Below, piece after piece: positions 59,953 through 64,000 of a stretch of DNA of 64,000 bases. This DNA is from an uncultured Treponema sp. (GTDB taxonomy: Bacteria > Spirochaetota > Spirochaetia > Treponematales > Treponemataceae), in assembly GCA_947166355.1 (NCBI GenBank), contig CAMVDX010000009.1, positions 20,266 to 84,265 on the forward strand, in the 5' to 3' direction. The translations under genes were made by a program, and so were the position numbers. The notes under the pieces were generated by a model, which was not told where the DNA came from, did no database searches, and was given only the letters and a program-made list of their open reading frames with translations. Position 1 is the stretch's first letter. Each line of letters starts with the position of its first letter.

Positions 59953-61284
59953 TTAATGTTGTACAGACTTTTTCCTCAACCACAAATAGGCCCCAAGGCA
60001 AATCAATGCTGAAAGGAGGCTTCCAAGCGGAGCGGCGCAGCCCATTGGAAAAAGAGTTTCCGGCCAAAGCCTTGAGGCGAGATAAGCGCCCGGAATGCGA
60101 ATCAAAATAATTGAAATTGAATTGTGAATAAATGAAATAATTGATTTTCCCATTGCGGTAAAGTAGCCGCTGAAGCAGAAGTGGATTGCGGCGAGTACGC
60201 AGTCGGTTACGTAGGAGCGCAGGTATTGAGTTCCAAAAGTTATTACAATTTCATCGCGGGTAAAAAGACTGATTACTGGCTGCGAAATAAATTGAAAGGT
60301 GATGGCAAAGATTGCCCCGATTCCGACGGCGATTGCAGTACCAGCATAAAGCGTGTGACGCGCCCGGTCATGATAGCCTGCCCCGATATTTTGAGCAGCA
60401 ATCGCACTGATGCTTGAAAGCATGCTGGAAGGAATAAGGAATAAAAAGCAGATGATTTTTTCTACAATGCCGACAGCAGCCGCAACATTTACACCGCGGC
60501 GATTTGCAATAATCGTAATCACGATAAAAGAAATCTGAATAAAGCCATCCTGACAGGCAACAGGCACTCCGATTTTTAAGATTGCGCTCATAACGGCGTG
60601 CTCAATTTTAAAATCCTTTTTTGTAAGCTTGAGGCTGCGAGTTTTTACAATTGCAATCAAACTGATGATTACACTGACTGCCTGTGCAATTACAGTTGCA
60701 ATTGCCGCGCCCTCTGCCTGCATCCCAAACACACCCATAAAGATATAGTCGAGAATGATGTTGATAGTACAGGCGATGATTACAAAAATCATAGGACTTT
60801 TTGAATCGCCCATTCCGCGGTAAATCGAAGCAATTACGTTGTAGGCAACAATAAATGGAATTCCGAAAAAGCAGATTTTAAGATAGGACACTGTCTGGTC
60901 CACACTTTCAGGCGGAGTTGAAACAAGACTTACAATTTCGCGGCAGGTGGCAAGCAGAAGGATTGTTGCAAGGACTGAAAAAATCAAAAAGAGGGTAATT
61001 GTATTTCCTGTTACTTTTGAAGTGCGTTTTATGTCGCATGCGCCGACGGCCTGTCCAATCAGAACAGTACCACCCATCGCAAGCCCCACAATAATCACCG
61101 TGAGCATATGCATAACCTGACTTCCTATAGACACCGCAGAAATTACCGCAGCCCCGTTGAACTGACCGGCCAGAAAGAGATCTGCCATGCCGTAGAGAGT
61201 CTGTAAGAAATATGAAAGAAGGTACGGAAGAGAAAAAATTATGATGTTTTTTAAGATTGAGCCTTGGGTTAAATTTTTTTGCAT
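59953..61284 (-). CDS. MATE family efflux transporter
   Basis: 443 aa, twelve membrane helices in two halves. MATE landmarks: LYGMADLFLAGQFNGAAVIS at the N-terminus, MGGTVLIGQAVGACDIKRTS, ASIYRGMGDSKSPMIFVIIA, and in the second half IAAQNIGAGYHDRARHTLYA. It exports drugs or metabolites using a sodium or proton gradient; the substrate is unknown. No Shine-Dalgarno is obvious before the ATG. Confidence 0.9.
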   Translation of the reverse strand: MQKNLTQGSILKNIIIFSLPYLLSYFLQTLYGMADLFLAGQFNGAAVISAVSIGSQVMHMLTVIIVGLAMGGTVLIGQAVGACDIKRTSKVTGNTITLFLIFSVLATILLLATCREIVSLVSTPPESVDQTVSYLKICFFGIPFIVAYNVIASIYRGMGDSKSPMIFVIIACTINIILDYIFMGVFGMQAEGAAIATVIAQAVSVIISLIAIVKTRSLKLTKKDFKIEHAVMSAILKIGVPVACQDGFIQISFIVITIIANRRGVNVAAAVGIVEKIICFLFLIPSSMLSSISAIAAQNIGAGYHDRARHTLYAGTAIAVGIGAIFAITFQFISQPVISLFTRDEIVITFGTQYLRSYVTDCVLAAIHFCFSGYFTAMGKSIISFIHNSISIILIRIPGAYLASRLWPETLFPMGCAAPLGSLLSALICLGAYLWLRKKSVQH

Positions 61285-61308
61285 AAGTATTATTATAATG
61301 AAATTAGA

Positions 61309-61515
61309 TCGTCATCGCGGACAATGCTGGACACGACGTCATCGCGGGCAATACTATGCCCCTCGTCATTGCGAGCACTGTTACGTGTCCCCGTCATTGC
61401 AAACAATGTTGGATGTACCGTCATCGCGGACAATACTATGCCCCTCGTCATTGCGAGCACGAAGTGCGTGGCAATCTATTTTAGAGGGATTGCTTCGCTA
61501 CGCTCGCAATGACGA
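61309..61515. repeat. Family A cluster with diverged tandem heads
   Basis: CGTCATCGCGGACAATGC, CGTCATCGCGGGCAATAC and several CGTCATTGCGAG heads; a stretch of about 40 bases (CATCGCGG to CATTGCGAGCAC) occurs twice. The last unit is a full hairpin whose left arm has the tip GCACgaaGTGC. Confidence 0.85.
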
Positions 61516-61522
61516 AAAATTA

Positions 61523-62764
61523 TTAAAACAGTCTCATCAAATCGTCTATTGTCTCACGACGTCGGATTACCTTTACGCTGCCATCCTTGCAGATGAGAAC
61601 TTCGGCAGGGCGTGGACGGCTGTTGTAGGTTGAACACATAGACCAGCCGTAAGCACCAGTGTCGAGAACGCAGGCAAGGTCGCCACGCTTCATTTCCGGC
61701 AGAGGGCGATCCTTAGCAAGAAGGTCTCCGCTTTCGCAGATGTTTCCGGTTACGGTTTGTTCCATAAGTGAGTCTCGACTAACAACTTTTCCTTCGCGGA
61801 TAACTTCAATATCATGCCAGCTGTCATACATGCTAGGGCGAACTAACACATTCATACCGATATCAGTTCCGGCAAAGGTCTTTCCGTTGTTGTGTTTAAC
61901 TGCATGAACGCGGCCAAGAATTACGCTGCCTTCTGCAACACAGAATCTGCCAGGCTCGCTCTTGAAAAGCGGTGCGCGTCCGTACTTTGCAACAAAGTCG
62001 TCGAGAATCGGCTCGAGGCGCTTCTTAAAATCTTCCATAGGGAAAACAGCTTCGTCATCCAGCTTGTGATATGGAATACCATAGCCGCCGCCAAAATCGA
62101 TGAACTCAAGGTCCTTAAACTGAAGGGCAATTCGCAAAATGTTAGTAACCGCATCAAGATAAGGCTGTGGGTCCATAAAAAGAGAACCGATGTGCTGGTT
62201 GATTCCGGCAATTGTAAGATTGTACTTAGCGGCAATTTCAAAAATCTGAGGAATAAATTCTTCAGAAATTCCAAACTTAGTTTTCTTACCGCCTGTAATA
62301 ACTTTTTCGTGGTGACCGGCACCAACCCCAGGATTGATGCGCACAGCAACCTTTCCGCCCTTGTTGAGGCTTCCGTAAAGCTCAAGCTGAGCAAGAGAGT
62401 CACAGCTGGTCATAATTCCGTGGTCAATTGCAAACTGCATTTCTTCTTCGCTTACGTTGTTTGGTACAAAGAAAATTCGTTCCTTTGGAAAGCCTGCCTT
62501 AAGCAGCATCTGAATTTCGCCAGCACTCATAGCATCGCAGTTGTTGCCTTCTTCAAGAGCCAGCTTAAGAATATGGATGTTTGTATTTGCCTTTACGGAA
62601 TAGTTTGCAGTGTAAGGATACTTTGTAATAACCTTTGCAACCGCGTCCATTCGCGCACGCAAAATCTTTTCGTTGTAAACGTAGAGAGGTGTACCGTAAG
62701 TCTTTGCGAGTTCTTCAGGATTGTTGCCTTCAAAAAAGTTTGATTGTTCTATGAATGAATTCAT
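61523..62764 (-). CDS. lysA: Diaminopimelate decarboxylase
   Basis: 413 aa PLP enzyme that makes lysine from meso-diaminopimelate. PLP lysine in ANYSVKANTN, IDFGGGYGIPYHKLDD, EPGRFCVAEGSVILG and CESGDLLAKDRPLPEMKRGD match the family. AGGAG lies 6 bases before ATG 62764. It follows ddh, whose product is its substrate; a B-element pair lies in the 113-base gap. Confidence 0.95.
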   Translation of the reverse strand: MNSFIEQSNFFEGNNPEELAKTYGTPLYVYNEKILRARMDAVAKVITKYPYTANYSVKANTNIHILKLALEEGNNCDAMSAGEIQMLLKAGFPKERIFFVPNNVSEEEMQFAIDHGIMTSCDSLAQLELYGSLNKGGKVAVRINPGVGAGHHEKVITGGKKTKFGISEEFIPQIFEIAAKYNLTIAGINQHIGSLFMDPQPYLDAVTNILRIALQFKDLEFIDFGGGYGIPYHKLDDEAVFPMEDFKKRLEPILDDFVAKYGRAPLFKSEPGRFCVAEGSVILGRVHAVKHNNGKTFAGTDIGMNVLVRPSMYDSWHDIEVIREGKVVSRDSLMEQTVTGNICESGDLLAKDRPLPEMKRGDLACVLDTGAYGWSMCSTYNSRPRPAEVLICKDGSVKVIRRRETIDDLMRLF

Positions 62765-62779
62765 GTTATCTCCTATTAC

Positions 62780-62867
62780 GGTGGTTGAGCCTGTCGAAAC
62801 TACCGCAGATTTCAAAAAGGTGGTTTCGATACGATAGGTGCTTTAGCACCGTACTACTCAACCACCG
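62780..62867. repeat. Family B inverted pair between ddh and lysA
   Basis: The first unit is shortened (GGTGGTTGAGCCTGTCGAAAC). The second has an extended tip, GGTGCtttaGCACC. Confidence 0.85.
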
Positions 62868-62877
62868 TGCCTTCGTA

Positions 62878-63858
62878 CTACAACAAGTGAGCGCGAATCT
62901 CTTCACCGCTGAGTGGGCTCAGGTAAGCCGGAGCTACGTCGAATACTGTCTTACAACCTGTCTGGCCTTCTTTGTTCATTCTATAAACTGCGCGGGCATA
63001 AGCTACGAGTACGCTTGATGTAAAGGCAGGGTTTGAGTCGAGCTTGAGGCTGTACTCAATTACGTTGTTGAACTCATTGTCCCAGCCAGTCTTTCCGGAG
63101 CGGATTACAAAGCCACCGTGTGGAATTCCTGAATGGTCGCGCTTCAATTCTTCTTCGCTGATGAAGTGAACTGTTGTGTCGTAATCTGCAAAGTAGTTTG
63201 GCATCTCTTTGATTTCTTTTTCGATGCGGGCCTTGTCTGCACCTTCTTCTGCAACAACAAAGCATTCGCGAGTGTGCTTCTGGCGAGTAGTCAAATCAGG
63301 ATTGCTACCAGAGCGAACAGCGTCCAAAGCAGCCTGTACAGGAATTGTGTACTGCTTGCCATCCTTTACACCTTCAATGCGGCGGATAGCGTCTGAGTGT
63401 CCCTGTGAAACTCCCTTACCCCAGAAAGTATAATCCTTTCCGTTTGGAAGAATGCAGTTTGCATAAAGACGATTCAAGCTGAAAAGTCCAGGATCCCAGC
63501 CGCAGCTGATAAGTGCTGTATGCTTAAAGTCCTTTGCAACCTTATCTACATTTGCAAAGTGCTCCGGGATTTTTGCGTGTGTATCGAAGCTGTCGATTAC
63601 GTTGAAATATTTTGCATATTCTGGAGTCTGCTTTGGAAGGTCTGTTGCAGAACCACCACAGATAATAAGAACATCAACTTCGTCCTTGTGTTTTTCTACA
63701 TCTGCAACATTGTAAACAGGAACTCCTGCTGTAAGAATTTTTACAGTTGAAGGGTCGCGGCGTGTGAATACAGCTGTAAGCTCACAGTCTGGATTCTGTT
63801 TGATTGCGCCTTCAACGCCCTTTCCAAGATTACCATAACCTAAAATACCGATTTTCAT
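62878..63858 (-). CDS. ddh: Meso-diaminopimelate dehydrogenase
   Basis: 326 aa. It makes meso-diaminopimelate directly from tetrahydrodipicolinate with NADPH. Rossmann motif GILGYGNLGKGVEGAI, substrate-binding SCGWDPGLFSLNRLY and FWGKGVSQGHSDAIRRIEGV are diagnostic. GAGG lies before the ATG. With lysA it forms a short lysine-synthesis operon. Confidence 0.95.
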   Translation of the reverse strand: MKIGILGYGNLGKGVEGAIKQNPDCELTAVFTRRDPSTVKILTAGVPVYNVADVEKHKDEVDVLIICGGSATDLPKQTPEYAKYFNVIDSFDTHAKIPEHFANVDKVAKDFKHTALISCGWDPGLFSLNRLYANCILPNGKDYTFWGKGVSQGHSDAIRRIEGVKDGKQYTIPVQAALDAVRSGSNPDLTTRQKHTRECFVVAEEGADKARIEKEIKEMPNYFADYDTTVHFISEEELKRDHSGIPHGGFVIRSGKTGWDNEFNNVIEYSLKLDSNPAFTSSVLVAYARAVYRMNKEGQTGCKTVFDVAPAYLSPLSGEEIRAHLL

Positions 63859-63882
63859 AAATCTACCTCACTTATTCTTAAA

Positions 63883-63917
63883 GTGGTTTCGATACGGCTA
63901 CGCCTACTCAACCACCG
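63883..63917. repeat. Family B element upstream of ddh
   Basis: GTGGTTTCGATAC, short tip GGCtacGCC, TACTCAACCACC. Confidence 0.85.
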
Positions 63918-63919
63918 TT

Positions 63920-64000
63920 TTATTTTTCGCTCAAAAGCGTAATTCTATCCTTTAATGCTTCCTTCATAACCTCAACGAGGTTTTTCTGTCCGGAATACAA
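63920..64000 (-). CDS. C-terminal end of an unidentified protein (partial)
   Basis: 26 codons before the TAA at 63922-63920: LYSGQKNLVEVMKEALKDRI, then TLLSEK. It runs off the right edge. It lies upstream of ddh in the same direction and may be in the same operon. Too short to identify. Confidence 0.5.
   Translation of the reverse strand: MYSGQKNLVEVMKEALKDRITLLSEK

Noticed and set aside
1..64000. tRNA, rRNA, CRISPR arrays or complete insertion sequences
   Set aside because: I looked for tRNA T-arm motifs, regularly spaced repeats and transposase motifs on both strands and saw none; the dispersed palindromes are not regularly spaced with unique spacers.

Overview
The window looks like a chromosomal segment of a host-associated spirochaete, most likely a gut or rumen Treponema. 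This is an inference from gene content: a bacterial XPB helicase with its partner, a RicT/PSP1 protein, BspA-type leucine-rich repeat surface proteins, many small lipoproteins, moderate AT richness and dense dispersed palindromic repeats. No rRNA, tRNA, CRISPR array or intact transposase gene was seen.

Layout. 1-6360: housekeeping genes (ricT, a methyltransferase-like gene, proS) plus an exported protein and a GerMN-domain protein. 6485-17336: a tight leftward defence operon, in transcription order a 76-aa protein, a PLD-SNF2 helicase, a RhuM protein, a 1234-aa Eco57I-like adenine methylase, an AbiU2/HEPN-like protein, an Abi-like protein and a broken DUF1016 nuclease gene. 17617-17740: a candidate small RNA. 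17907-20238: the NfnAB/SudAB oxidoreductase. 20433-23056: an outer-membrane and lipoprotein pair. 23230-35265: tex, a possible PilZ protein, a dicarboxylate symporter, an MgtC-like protein, a glycogen-binding domain protein, metK, nth, an MscS channel, an HD protein and yhbY. 35366-39419: a PH-like membrane protein and a metal-chelate ABC importer. 39619-45150: pyrE, a Phd/PIN toxin-antitoxin pair, an ORF6N-PLD fusion, a MetH-activation-domain protein, an XRE regulator and a compact accessory unit with a strongly structured candidate RNA. 45156-52030: phosphohexomutase, the XPB helicase pair, a histidine phosphatase and a Sua5/YrdC protein. 52050-54185: a biotin ECF transporter (EcfT, EcfA, BioY) with a perfect BirA box. 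54346-59578: three leucine-rich-repeat surface proteins, a TIR-like/winged-helix protein and an XRE regulator. 59953-64000: a MATE exporter, lysA, ddh and the end of another gene.

Two window-wide themes stand out. First, at least three families of dispersed palindromic repeats (A: GTCATTGCGAG type; B: GGTGGTTTCGATAC type; C: hairpins with a CAAG loop) have conserved flanks or loops but variable stems or tips that mostly remain self-complementary. Families A and B also lie in frame inside several protein genes (GerMN, HD, ABC ATPase, MetH-activation). Second, many genes lack a Shine-Dalgarno sequence and have a good -10 box only 6-9 bases before the ATG, which suggests leaderless mRNAs. The biotin operon couples such a promoter to a BirA operator.
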